From: Lentisalinibacter sp037382365
Lineage (GTDB): Bacteria > Pseudomonadota > Gammaproteobacteria > Steroidobacterales > Woeseiaceae
Length of the DNA: 64,000 nt
NCBI GenBank assembly: GCA_037382365.1
Contig: JARRPZ010000002.1
Coordinates: 26,505 to 90,504 of the forward strand
Reading direction: 5' to 3'
Of this stretch, positions 25,026 through 33,838 are shown in pieces. How positions within the stretch are numbered: the first letter of the stretch is position 1; every line of letters begins with the position of its first letter. The notes under the pieces were generated by a model that was not told where the DNA came from, did not search any database, and saw only the letters and a list, made by a program, of their open reading frames with translations. The translations under genes and the position numbers were made by a program.

Positions 25026-26816
25026 ATGAAGAACATCCGCAACTTTTCTATTATCGCGCACATCGATCACGGCAAGTCGACGCTGGCGGATCGCTTCATC
25101 CATTTGTGTGGCGGACTGAGCGACCGCGAGATGGCCGCGCAGGTGCTCGATTCGATGGATCTGGAGCGCGAGCGCGGTATCACGATCAAGGCGCAGACCG
25201 TGTCCCTCGAGTATACGGCTACCGACGGGCAGGTCTATGAGCTCAATTTCATCGACACGCCCGGTCACGTCGATTTCTCCTACGAAGTGTCGCGATCGCT
25301 CGCCGCCTGCGAGGGCGCACTGCTCGTCGTCGACGCCGCGCAGGGTGTCGAGGCCCAGAGCGTCGCCAACTGTTACACGGCCATCGAACAGGGACTCGAA
25401 GTGGTCCCGGTGCTGAACAAGATCGATCTGCCGGCCGCCGATCCCGACAAGGTCATCAACGAGATCGAGGAAATCATCGGACTGGAGGCCCGTGACGCCG
25501 TCCGGGTCAGCGCGAAGACCGGGGAGGGCGTGCGCGAGTTGCTGGACACGCTGGTCGAGCGCATTCCGCCGCCGGTGGGCGATCCGCAAGCGCCGCTGCA
25601 GGCGCTGATCGTGGATTCCTGGTTCGACAACTACGTGGGTGTGGTTGCGCTCGTACGGGTGGTGAACGGCGCACTCTCCGACAAGGAGAAGATCCGCGTG
25701 ATGTCGACCGGGCGCAGTTATCAGGTGGATCGTGTCGGCAAGTTCACCCCCAAGATGACCGATACGGAGAAGCTGGAGACCGGGGAGGTCGGCTTCGTCA
25801 TCTCCAGCATCAAGGAGATCGACGGTGCGCCGGTCGGCGATACGCTGACGAATGACAAGCGCCCGTGCGACAAGCCGCTGCCCGGTTTCCGGGAGATGCA
25901 GCCCCGGGTCTTTGCCGGCCTGTTCCCGGTGAGTTCCGACGATTACGAATCGTTCCGCGAGGCATTGCAGAAATTGAGACTGAACGATGCCTCGCTGCAC
26001 TTCGAGCCGGAGACGTCGGTCGCGCTGGGTTTCGGCTTCCGTTGCGGTTTTCTCGGCATGCTGCACATGGAGATCGTCCAGGAAAGACTGGAACGGGAGT
26101 ACGGTCTGGATCTCATCACGACGGCGCCGACCGTCGTCTACGAGGTGGAGACCACGTCGGGCGAGATCGTCACGGTGGATAATCCGTCCGCTCTCCCGCC
26201 TGTCGGAGAGATCAGCGAGATCCGTGAGCCGATCATTGTGGCGGGGATCCTGGTGCCGGAGGTGCACGTCGGTGCCGTGATGAAGCTCTGCATCGAGAAG
26301 CGCGGCGTCCAGAAGAAGATGCTGTATGTCGGCGGGCAGGTCTCACTCGAATACGAGATACCGCTGTCGGAAGTAGTACTGGATTTCTTCGACCGACTGA
26401 AGTCGGCGAGCCGCGGCTTTGCCAGCTTCGACTACCATTTCGCCCGATTCCAGGCCTCGGATCTGGTGCGGCTGGATATCCTCATCAACAAGGAGAAAGT
26501 CGACGCCCTGTCGATCATCGTCCATCGCGACAAGGCGTATTCCCGGGGGAGAGAGCTGGTCGAGAAGATGAAGGAACTCATCCCGCGGCAGATGTTCGAA
26601 GTCGCGATACAGGCCGCGATCGGCTCGCACGTGATCGCGCGGAGCACGGTGAAGGCGCTGCGAAAGAACGTGACCGCCAAATGTTATGGCGGCGACGTCA
26701 GCCGAAAGCGCAAGCTGCTGGAGAAGCAGAAGGAAGGCAAACGCAGGATGAAACAGCTGGGCTCGGTCGAGATTCCCCAGGAAGCGTTCCTTGCGGTACT
26801 GCAGGTCGAGAAGTAA
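25026..26816 (+). CDS. lepA: Elongation factor 4 (LepA)
   Basis: LepA is a ribosomal GTPase implicated in initiation and back-translocation. The 596-aa protein has the G1 loop AHIDHGKSTLADRF, the switch region RGITIKAQTV, DTPGHVDFSYEVSRSLAA (G3) and NKIDLPAA (G4), then EF-G-like domains and the LepA-specific C-terminal domain (SRKRKLLEKQKEGKRRMKQ). The ATG at 25026 gives the family start MKNIRNFSIIAHIDHG. No good Shine-Dalgarno is visible. lepB follows after 27 nt. Confidence 0.98.
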   Translation: MKNIRNFSIIAHIDHGKSTLADRFIHLCGGLSDREMAAQVLDSMDLERERGITIKAQTVSLEYTATDGQVYELNFIDTPGHVDFSYEVSRSLAACEGALLVVDAAQGVEAQSVANCYTAIEQGLEVVPVLNKIDLPAADPDKVINEIEEIIGLEARDAVRVSAKTGEGVRELLDTLVERIPPPVGDPQAPLQALIVDSWFDNYVGVVALVRVVNGALSDKEKIRVMSTGRSYQVDRVGKFTPKMTDTEKLETGEVGFVISSIKEIDGAPVGDTLTNDKRPCDKPLPGFREMQPRVFAGLFPVSSDDYESFREALQKLRLNDASLHFEPETSVALGFGFRCGFLGMLHMEIVQERLEREYGLDLITTAPTVVYEVETTSGEIVTVDNPSALPPVGEISEIREPIIVAGILVPEVHVGAVMKLCIEKRGVQKKMLYVGGQVSLEYEIPLSEVVLDFFDRLKSASRGFASFDYHFARFQASDLVRLDILINKEKVDALSIIVHRDKAYSRGRELVEKMKELIPRQMFEVAIQAAIGSHVIARSTVKALRKNVTAKCYGGDVSRKRKLLEKQKEGKRRMKQLGSVEIPQEAFLAVLQVEK

Positions 26817-26843
26817 GGTGCGGTCTCTGATCGCGGCGCGGAT

Positions 26844-27617
26844 ATGAAATTGGATCTGTCACTGCTGCTGGTTCTGGCTACGCTCGCTACCGGGGTGATC
26901 TGGCTCGTCTGGTCGCTTGCGAGCCGTCGTCGGCGCACGCTTGCCGACAACAGTGGTGCGACGGGTGTGCCGAAGATCGTGGAATATTCCCGCTCGTTCT
27001 TTCCGGTGCTGTTCCTCGTTCTGGCGATACGATCGTTCGCCTTCGAGCCCTACCGGATCCCCTCGAGTTCCATGGTGCCCACGCTCCTGGTCGGCGATTT
27101 CATCTTCGTCTCGAAATTCGCCTACGGCCTGCGCCTGCCGGTGCTGCATACGGAGCTGGTGAACACGGGTCGTCCCGCCCGCGGTGACATCGCCGTCTTC
27201 CGCCTGCCGTCGAACCCGGACATCAACTACATCAAGCGAGTGGTCGGACTGCCGGGAGACGATATCGTCTATCGCAGCCACCGTCTCTACATCAACGGCG
27301 ACCCGGTGGACATGGAGCCGGCGGACATCTGGGACGAAGACGGGGAGACCGGGCAGCTGTTCATCGAGCACCTCGGCGAGTCGGAGCACCTGATACTCCT
27401 GCAGCGCAGTCCGTTGTCGGGCGTGTACCGCTTCGAGGTGCCGCAGGGCTGCTATTTCATGATGGGCGACAATCGGGACAACAGCCGCGACAGCCGTTTC
27501 CCCCAGGTCGGCTGTGTCCCGGAGGAGAACCTGGTCGGCCGCGCGAGCCGCATCTGGCTCAACTGGCGCTGGGGCGAGTGGCCGCGCTGGCATCGCGTCG
27601 GCGACAAAATCCTATAA
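26844..27617 (+). CDS. lepB: Signal peptidase I
   Basis: LepB cleaves signal peptides of exported proteins. The 257-aa protein has two N-terminal membrane spans (about residues 5-25 and 52-67) and then the periplasmic catalytic domain. The nucleophile is Ser76 in PSSSMVPTL and the general base Lys131 in YIKRVVGLPGD. GDNRDNSRDSR is box E of the family. It belongs to the lepA-lepB-DUF4845-rnc-era operon typical of gammaproteobacteria. Confidence 0.97.
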   Translation: MKLDLSLLLVLATLATGVIWLVWSLASRRRRTLADNSGATGVPKIVEYSRSFFPVLFLVLAIRSFAFEPYRIPSSSMVPTLLVGDFIFVSKFAYGLRLPVLHTELVNTGRPARGDIAVFRLPSNPDINYIKRVVGLPGDDIVYRSHRLYINGDPVDMEPADIWDEDGETGQLFIEHLGESEHLILLQRSPLSGVYRFEVPQGCYFMMGDNRDNSRDSRFPQVGCVPEENLVGRASRIWLNWRWGEWPRWHRVGDKIL

Positions 27618-27691
27618 TGTGCCGCGAGTCACGGCGCGATCGGCTATTATTGGGTGAGGTAACGCTTTCGATCCGCGTTCCGGAGGCGGAA

Positions 27692-28108
27692 ATGCCTGAC
27701 TCTCGCCATACAACAAGCCCGTACACACAGCGCTTCATCGGATCTCGCGGCCGGCAGTACGGCATGACCACGCTCGGCATGCTGATCCTGGTCGCATTCA
27801 TCGGTCTGTTCGTGTTCGCGGGTATCCGTCTGGCGCCGGTCTATCTGGAGCATATGAAGATCGTCAGTGTGCTGGACGGCGTGAAGGCGGAATACAGCGG
27901 GCAGAATCCCAGCCGGGACGACATTAAACGTTCGCTGTCCCGGCGCTTCGACGTCGAGAGCATCAATATCATCAGCGACAAGGACGTGAAGATCCGGAAG
28001 GTCGCCGACGGGTATGTCCTCGAAGCGGCGTACGAGAACCGGACACCATTCATCGCCAATATCTCTTTCGCGGTGACGTTCGACAAGAAGGTCGACGTCC
28101 GCAGCTGA
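27692..28108 (+). CDS. DUF4845 membrane protein
   Basis: This 138-aa protein of unknown function belongs to DUF4845, whose genes regularly sit between lepB and rnc. A single N-terminal membrane span (about residues 24-44, GMTTLGMLILVAFIGLFVFAG) resembles a pilin-type hydrophobic helix, followed by a periplasmic domain of about 90 residues. The ATG at 27692 is chosen because GGAGG lies just upstream. It is 22 nt before rnc. Confidence 0.8.
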   Translation: MPDSRHTTSPYTQRFIGSRGRQYGMTTLGMLILVAFIGLFVFAGIRLAPVYLEHMKIVSVLDGVKAEYSGQNPSRDDIKRSLSRRFDVESINIISDKDVKIRKVADGYVLEAAYENRTPFIANISFAVTFDKKVDVRS

Positions 28109-28130
28109 TCGGGGAGGCATCGCGCCGGAC

Positions 28131-28829
28131 TTGGATAGCACGGCAGACTGGGTCCAGCAGACCTTCGGATACCGGTTCAGCGACCGCTCCCTGCTGGAGC
28201 GCGCGCTGACCCACCGCAGCGCCGCCGGTCGCAACAATGAGCGTCTGGAATTTCTCGGCGACGCCGTCCTCGACTGCGTGGTCTCCGATATGCTGTTGTC
28301 CCTGCGACCGGCATCCGAGGAAGGTGAACTGAGCCGGTTGCGTTCGCGCCTGGTCCGCGACCGTGCGCTGGCGGGCATCGCCCAGGACCACGGTCTCGGC
28401 GCCCACCTGAAGCTGGGATCCGGCGAGATGAAGAGCGGCGGGCATCGACGTGACTCCATACTGGCGGATGCGCTCGAGGCTCTCGTCGGCGCGATCTTCA
28501 GGGACGGCGGTTATGCGGCCGCGGATCGGGTCGTGCGAGAGATCTACGGACCCCGTCTCGACGACCTCCCGGAAGGCGATTCCCTGAAGGACCCGAAGAC
28601 CCGCTTGCAGGAGTGGCTCCAGGCCCGCGGATTGCCGCTGCCGGAATACGAACTGGTCTCCGCGAGTGGCCCGGCACATCGCCAGGTCTTCGAAGTGCGC
28701 TGTCGCCTCCCGGACCCGGCACGGGAACAGCTTGCCACCGGAGCGAGTCGAAGGGAGGCGGAACAGGCCGCGGCTCGCAGCCTGCTGGCCGTTCTTGCCG
28801 AGTCTTCGCCGTCCCTGCTCCGTGAATAA
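28131..28829 (+). CDS. rnc: Ribonuclease III
   Basis: RNase III cleaves double-stranded RNA in rRNA maturation and mRNA turnover. The catalytic domain has the signature ERLEFLGDAVLDCVVSD and the second acidic pair in DALEALVGAIF. The dsRNA-binding domain starts at about residue 153 (DPKTRLQEWLQARG) and ends with GASRREAEQAAA. The TTG start at 28131 follows GGGGAGG. It overlaps era by 8 nt. Confidence 0.96.
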   Translation: MDSTADWVQQTFGYRFSDRSLLERALTHRSAAGRNNERLEFLGDAVLDCVVSDMLLSLRPASEEGELSRLRSRLVRDRALAGIAQDHGLGAHLKLGSGEMKSGGHRRDSILADALEALVGAIFRDGGYAAADRVVREIYGPRLDDLPEGDSLKDPKTRLQEWLQARGLPLPEYELVSASGPAHRQVFEVRCRLPDPAREQLATGASRREAEQAAARSLLAVLAESSPSLLRE

Positions 28830-29724
28830 GCGGACGGATTACAGAGCGGGTTTCGTCGCCGTCATCGGGCGACCGAATGTCGGCAAGTCGACGCTGATCA
28901 ATCGTGTCGTCGGGCACAAGGTCAGCATCGTCACACCCAGGCCCCAGACCACCCGGCATCGCATCCATGGCATCCGCGAAGTGCCGGGCGCACAGATCAT
29001 CTTCGTCGATACACCCGGCGTGCACGGAGAACAACCCCGCGTCATCAATCGAGTGATGAACCGTGCGGCGACCGGCGCCGCCGCCGATGCCGACCTGCGG
29101 CTCTTCATGTTCGATGGGCGCGGCTGGCGTCCGGAAGACCAGCTTGTGCTGGATCGAATCCGGGGCAGTGATCATCCGATCTTCGCCCTGGCCAACAAGG
29201 CGGATCTCGTGCAACCGAAGGAGAAGTTACTCGAGACCCTCGCCGTCGTCTCCGAGAAAGCGGACTTCGCCGAGATCGTCCCACTCTCGGCCCGCACCGG
29301 TCGCAATGTGGACCGCCTCCTCGAACTGATACCCGGGTATCTGCCGGTCTCGCCGCCACTCTACGAGCCGGATACGGTGACCGACCGCAGCGAGAGCTTC
29401 CAGGCGGCCGAGTTGATTCGGGAGAAACTCACACTGCGGCTGCGCCATGAGTTGCCCTACGGTTTGACGGTGGTCATCGAGAAACTCCAGCGCACGCATC
29501 ACGGGTGCGACATCAATGCCGTAATCTACGTCGACAAGCCCTCCCACAAATCTATCGTCATCGGCCGGGGCGGGGGCGTGCTGAAATCCGTCGGTACGTC
29601 GGCGCGTCATGCGCTGAAGCGGATGCTCGGCGTCCCCGTGCATCTCGAACTGTGGGTGAAGGTGCGGGAGAACTGGGCCGACAGCGAGCAGCACCTCCGC
29701 GAATTCGGCTACGAGACGCGGTGA
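28822..29724 (+). CDS. era: GTPase Era
   Basis: Era is an essential GTPase for 16S rRNA maturation and 30S assembly. The 300-aa protein (E. coli 301) has the P-loop GRPNVGKST at residues 16-24, the G3 DTPGVHG, the G4 NKAD and a C-terminal KH domain with VIYVDKPSHKSIVIGRGG. It starts at GTG 28822 within the rnc end and its stop overlaps recO (GTGA). Confidence 0.97.
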   Translation: MNKRTDYRAGFVAVIGRPNVGKSTLINRVVGHKVSIVTPRPQTTRHRIHGIREVPGAQIIFVDTPGVHGEQPRVINRVMNRAATGAAADADLRLFMFDGRGWRPEDQLVLDRIRGSDHPIFALANKADLVQPKEKLLETLAVVSEKADFAEIVPLSARTGRNVDRLLELIPGYLPVSPPLYEPDTVTDRSESFQAAELIREKLTLRLRHELPYGLTVVIEKLQRTHHGCDINAVIYVDKPSHKSIVIGRGGGVLKSVGTSARHALKRMLGVPVHLELWVKVRENWADSEQHLREFGYETR

Positions 29725-30479
29725 ACCAGCGCAGTCGAATCAACTCGCAGCCCTGTTTCCTGTTGCACGGACGTCCGTTCCGGGATTCGAGTCAGCTGAT
29801 CGACATTCTGAGCCGGGACCACGGGCGCCTCGCACTCGTAGCCCGCGGAATACGTGCCAGCCGCTCGCGTTATCGGGGCGTGCTGAGGCCGTTCGTGCCG
29901 CTGGAACTCTCCTGGACGATTGCCGGCGATCTCGGGACCCTCACGGGCGCGGAGCCGGCCGGCCGTTTGCCAGCGATCGAAGGGGAGGCACTCATGGCGG
30001 GCTTCTACGTGAACGAACTCGTGCTGAAGCTCACTCATCGCCATGACCCGCAACCGGACGTATACGAGGCCTACGCAGCGGCCGTTTCCGGTCTCGCATG
30101 CCAGCCGGACGTCGAATACGCTCTGCGCTGCTTCGAGCTGCGGCTGCTCAGAGCCATCGGCTACGGGCTCGATCTGGAGCATGATATGGTTACCGGCTTG
30201 CCGGTGGACCAGGACGCCTGGTATCGGGTGAGACCGGCCGAGGGTGTAACGAGAGTGACGGCGGACGGCCCGGCGGCTGCCGTATTCAGCGGCGCAGAAC
30301 TGAGGGATATCGCGGCGGAACGCTTCGCGGACCCGACGCTCCTGCGCCGCGCCCGGCGCATCCTTCGTCCGGCTATCGAACATTGTCTCGAGGGACGTGA
30401 ACTGTCCAGCCGGCGTGTGATGCGAGCCATGCGTCGCCGGACCGAGGCAGGCGGAGACGGGACAGAACGAGGCGAGTGA
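29721..30479 (+). CDS. recO: DNA repair protein RecO
   Basis: RecO loads RecA on SSB-coated DNA with RecR. The 252-aa protein has the N-terminal OB fold (PCFLLHGRPFRDSSQLIDILSR, DHGRLALVARGIR) and the helical C-terminal domain with LRCFELRLLRAIGYGLDL. Zinc cysteines found in some RecO proteins are not evident, as in other gammaproteobacteria. It starts at GTG 29721; pdxJ begins 2 nt after its stop. Confidence 0.95.
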   Translation: MNQRSRINSQPCFLLHGRPFRDSSQLIDILSRDHGRLALVARGIRASRSRYRGVLRPFVPLELSWTIAGDLGTLTGAEPAGRLPAIEGEALMAGFYVNELVLKLTHRHDPQPDVYEAYAAAVSGLACQPDVEYALRCFELRLLRAIGYGLDLEHDMVTGLPVDQDAWYRVRPAEGVTRVTADGPAAAVFSGAELRDIAAERFADPTLLRRARRILRPAIEHCLEGRELSSRRVMRAMRRRTEAGGDGTERGE

Positions 30480-30481
30480 TA

Positions 30482-31213
30482 ATGCAGACGCTGAAACTCG
30501 GCGTGAATATCGATCATGTCGCGACGGTGAGACAGGCCCGCGGGACCCGTTACCCGGATCCGGTGGAGGCGGCGTTCGCGGCCGAGCGCGCCGGTGCAAA
30601 CAGCATCACCGTGCACCTGCGGGAGGACCGACGCCACATCCAGGATCGGGACGTCCGGCTTCTCGCGCAGACGCTGCAGACCCGCATGAATCTCGAGATG
30701 GCCGTCACCGACGAGATGATCGCGTTCGCGCTGCAGGTCCTGCCGGCCGATTGCTGTCTGGTCCCGGAGAAGCGTGAGGAGCTGACGACGGAGGGCGGGC
30801 TCGACGTGGTCGCGAGGCGCAAGGCGGTCACCGACGCGGTGCTGCAGCTTTCGGCTTCCGGCATACGACCGTCCCTGTTCATCGATCCCGATCCGGAACA
30901 ACTGAGCGCCGCCCGTGAGTGCGGCGCACCGGTTGTGGAATTGCACACGGGCGCGTACGCGGATGCGACTGGCGCAGGACAGGCCGAAGAGCTGGAGAGG
31001 ATACGGGCGGCAGCTCGTTTCGGCGCAGAGAGCGGACTGACCGTCCATGCCGGGCACGGCCTGAACTATCACAATGTGGAACCTGTCGCCGCCATCCCGG
31101 AGATCGTCGAGTTGAATATCGGTCATGCGATCATCGCCCGTGCCGTCATTGACGGTCTGGCGCGCGCCGTCGGCGACATGCGCGCGCTCATGCAGGGAGC
31201 GCGGACACCTTGA
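30482..31213 (+). CDS. pdxJ: Pyridoxine 5'-phosphate synthase
   Basis: PdxJ condenses 1-deoxyxylulose-5-phosphate with 3-amino-2-oxopropyl phosphate to make pyridoxine 5'-phosphate (vitamin B6). The 243-aa length equals that of E. coli. Family blocks include LGVNIDHVATVRQARG, ITVHLREDRRHIQDRD and GHGLNYHNVEPVA. The ATG at 30482 is preferred to the GTG at 30476 because the upstream GAGG is better spaced. It overlaps acpS by 4 nt, as in many gammaproteobacteria. Confidence 0.97.
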   Translation: MQTLKLGVNIDHVATVRQARGTRYPDPVEAAFAAERAGANSITVHLREDRRHIQDRDVRLLAQTLQTRMNLEMAVTDEMIAFALQVLPADCCLVPEKREELTTEGGLDVVARRKAVTDAVLQLSASGIRPSLFIDPDPEQLSAARECGAPVVELHTGAYADATGAGQAEELERIRAAARFGAESGLTVHAGHGLNYHNVEPVAAIPEIVELNIGHAIIARAVIDGLARAVGDMRALMQGARTP

Positions 31214-31620
31214 TATTCGGTGTGGGAACCGACGTCGTGGAGATCACCCGCGTTGCCGACGCCTACCAGCGTTTCGGTGAGCGGTTCGTGCGCCGGTTGT
31301 TGATGCCGCAGGAGGAGACCCTGTTCCGCCGCAATAAACGGCCCGTGCGATTTCTGGCCATGCGATTCGCGGCGAAAGAAGCCGTGGTCAAGGCGATGGG
31401 TACGGGTTTTGCCCACGGCATGTGGATACGCGACGCGGGTTTCGTACCCGATCCCCGGGGGCGCCCGGAAGTGATCTTCTCCGACCGGGGCGTAGCGGTC
31501 TGTCGCCGGCTGGGTATCGGCCGGGCCCATGTCAGTCTGACCGACGAGGCCGGCCTGGTGCTGGCATTCGCCGTTGCGGAGACGGTAGTCGCCATCAATA
31601 ATGATAAGAACACTTCTTAG
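31210..31620 (+). CDS. acpS: Holo-[acyl-carrier-protein] synthase
   Basis: AcpS moves the 4'-phosphopantetheine group from CoA to ACP. The family motifs are GVGTDVVEITRV at the N-terminus and RFAAKEAVVKAMGTG in the middle, containing the metal-binding Asp and Glu. The start is TTG 31210, overlapping pdxJ. The last codons are unusually AT-rich compared with the body of the gene. Confidence 0.95.
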   Translation: MIFGVGTDVVEITRVADAYQRFGERFVRRLLMPQEETLFRRNKRPVRFLAMRFAAKEAVVKAMGTGFAHGMWIRDAGFVPDPRGRPEVIFSDRGVAVCRRLGIGRAHVSLTDEAGLVLAFAVAETVVAINNDKNTS

Positions 31621-31632
31621 AAATAATCTGTA

Positions 31633-32409
31633 ATGCATTGTTTTGCTTTTGATATTGAGACAATCCCCGATATCGAATCGGGGCGACGTCTGTGGGATCT
31701 GGGCGATCTTTCGGACGAGGACGTGGTGACGGCCATGAGTTTCAAACGGCTGCAGGCGGCGGGCACGGAGTTCATGCCGTTGCACCTGCATCGCATCGTC
31801 GCCATTTCGGTCGCCCTGCGGACCGGCGACAGCTTCCGGGTCTGGAGTCTGGGTGACCCGGATGCGGACGAGGCCGAGCTCGTGTCGCGCTTCTTCGACG
31901 GCATCGAGAAGTTCGCCCCCACGCTGGTGTCCTGGAACGGCAGCGGGTTCGACCTGCCGGTGCTGCATTACCGCGCATTGCTGCACGGCGTGTCCGCGCC
32001 GCGTTACTGGGAAGTCGGGGACACGGACCGGGACTTTCGCTACAACAGCTATCTCGGACGGTTCCACTGGCGCCATATCGATCTGATGGATGTACTCTCC
32101 GGCTATCAGCCTCGCGGGCGTGCCGGGCTGGACGATATCGCCGTGATGCTGGGATTCCCCGGCAAGCTCGGCATGAGCGGCGACAAGGTATGGAATGCGT
32201 GGAACGCCGGGGATATCGACGGCATCCGCAACTACTGCGAGACCGACGTGCTCAATACGTATCTGGTCTATCTGAGGTTCGAACTGATGCGTGGACGCAT
32301 GACCGGGAAGGATCTGGAGCGGGAGTACGAACGTGTTCGAGTGACCCTGACCGAGAGCGGCGAATCCCATTTCCAGGAATTCCTGTCGGCCTGGCAGGCC
32401 ACCGGCTGA
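31633..32409 (+). CDS. Predicted 3'-5' exonuclease, PolB-like
   Basis: This 258-aa DEDDy-type exonuclease belongs to the DNA_pol_B_exo2 family. Exo I is FDIETIPD (residues 6-13), Exo II is WNGSGFDLPVLHYR and Exo III is NYCETDVLNTYLVYLR. No polymerase domain is attached, so it probably works as a stand-alone nuclease in repair or RNA processing; its substrate is unknown. The first codons are strikingly AT-rich, which would keep the translation start unstructured. rlmD follows after 9 nt. Confidence 0.88.
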   Translation: MHCFAFDIETIPDIESGRRLWDLGDLSDEDVVTAMSFKRLQAAGTEFMPLHLHRIVAISVALRTGDSFRVWSLGDPDADEAELVSRFFDGIEKFAPTLVSWNGSGFDLPVLHYRALLHGVSAPRYWEVGDTDRDFRYNSYLGRFHWRHIDLMDVLSGYQPRGRAGLDDIAVMLGFPGKLGMSGDKVWNAWNAGDIDGIRNYCETDVLNTYLVYLRFELMRGRMTGKDLEREYERVRVTLTESGESHFQEFLSAWQATG

Positions 32410-32418
32410 GCCGGCGCC

Positions 32419-33747
32419 ATGACGCGTCGTGCCAAGCGCGAACCGGAAGTGGCCGGTATCACGGGCATCACTCATGACGGCAAGGGCATCGCGGACATCC
32501 CCGGCAAGAAGGTCTTCGTCGATGGGGCACTGCCCGGTGAGCGAGTCCGACTCCTGCGTATGCGACGGCGCAGGAACTTCGACGAGGCCCGACTGGAGGA
32601 GGTGCTCGAGGCGTCGCCGGATCGGGTCGAACCGCGTTGCGGGGTCTACGGTATCTGCGGCGGGTGTTCGCTGCAGCATCTCGCCGCCGAGCGCCAGGCA
32701 GAGGCGAAGCAACGGGTCCTCCTGGATAATCTCGAGCGCATCGGTCGTGTCGTGCCGGCACGCGTCCTGGAGCCTCTTCGCGGTCCGGCATGGAATTATC
32801 GTCGCCGCGCCCGGCTCGGTGTCCGCTACGTGGCCGGCAAGGGGCGGGTGCTGGTCGGTTTTCGCGAACGCTACAAACCCTACGTGACCGATACGAGTCG
32901 CTGCGAGGTGCTCGTGGAACCCGTCGGATCCCTGATCGGCGAGCTGGCGGCGCTCATCTTCCGCCTGTCGGTCCGCGAGCAGATACCCCAGATCGAAGTG
33001 TCGGCCGGCGACAACGTGGTGGCCCTCGTGTTGCGGGTGCTGGACAGACCGTCACCCGAAGACGAGGAACTGTTGCGCGAATTCGCTGCGGCCCACGGCA
33101 TCCGGTTCTTCCTGCAGACAGGCGGTGCGGAAACCGTGGCGCCCCTGGCGGACGCGGACGGCGGTCTCCCGGAATCGCTTCGCTACGAGCTGCCGGAATT
33201 CGATCTGACGCTGCGGTTCATGCCGCTCGATTTCATCCAGGTGAACGGGGCGCTGAACCGGGCACTGGTCTCGCGGGCCGTAGAGTTGCTGGCACCGCAG
33301 GACGGCGATCGTGTGCTCGACCTCTTCTGCGGCCTGGGCAACTTCTCGCTCGCACTGGCAAGACGAGCCCGCGAGGTCCTCGGTATCGAAGGCAGCGAAG
33401 ACCTGGTGGCCCGGGCCGAAGCGAATGCGGCATCCAATGGACTGGATAACGCCCGCTTCCTGCAGCGGGATCTTTCCGGTATCGACACGACGGAAGCCTG
33501 GTTGCGGACGGACTGGGATCGGGTGCTCCTCGATCCGGCGCGACCGGGTGCGGATGCGCTGGCGGCGCACTTCGCGGCTTCCCCGCCGGAGCGACTCGTC
33601 TACGTCTCCTGTCACCCCGGCACCCTCGCCCGCGACGCCGGTATCCTGAGTGGCGGGGGGCGCCTGCGATTGTCTGCTGCGGGGGTTCTGGATATGTTCC
33701 CCCATACGGGTCACATGGAATCTATTGCAGTCTTCGATAGAATATGA
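32419..33747 (+). CDS. rlmD: 23S rRNA (uracil(1939)-C5)-methyltransferase
   Basis: This RumA-type enzyme is 442 aa. It has an N-terminal TRAM domain (about residues 10-65), an iron-sulfur cluster region CGVYGICGGCSLQHL with a fourth Cys in DTSRCEVL, and a Rossmann methyltransferase domain with VLDLFCGLGNFSLALA and the nucleophile region VSCHPGTLARD. It methylates U1939 of 23S rRNA using SAM. Shorter RlmC/TrmA lineages lack the N-terminal TRAM, so RlmD is the best fit. Confidence 0.93.
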   Translation: MTRRAKREPEVAGITGITHDGKGIADIPGKKVFVDGALPGERVRLLRMRRRRNFDEARLEEVLEASPDRVEPRCGVYGICGGCSLQHLAAERQAEAKQRVLLDNLERIGRVVPARVLEPLRGPAWNYRRRARLGVRYVAGKGRVLVGFRERYKPYVTDTSRCEVLVEPVGSLIGELAALIFRLSVREQIPQIEVSAGDNVVALVLRVLDRPSPEDEELLREFAAAHGIRFFLQTGGAETVAPLADADGGLPESLRYELPEFDLTLRFMPLDFIQVNGALNRALVSRAVELLAPQDGDRVLDLFCGLGNFSLALARRAREVLGIEGSEDLVARAEANAASNGLDNARFLQRDLSGIDTTEAWLRTDWDRVLLDPARPGADALAAHFAASPPERLVYVSCHPGTLARDAGILSGGGRLRLSAAGVLDMFPHTGHMESIAVFDRI

Positions 33748-33838
33748 ATTAAAACAGCTTTTTACTTTATATATTTGATGTGAATTATTATCTTTGCGCA
33801 TGTTCGGTTCGGTGCCCTCGGGCGGGAAGGCGGGACGG

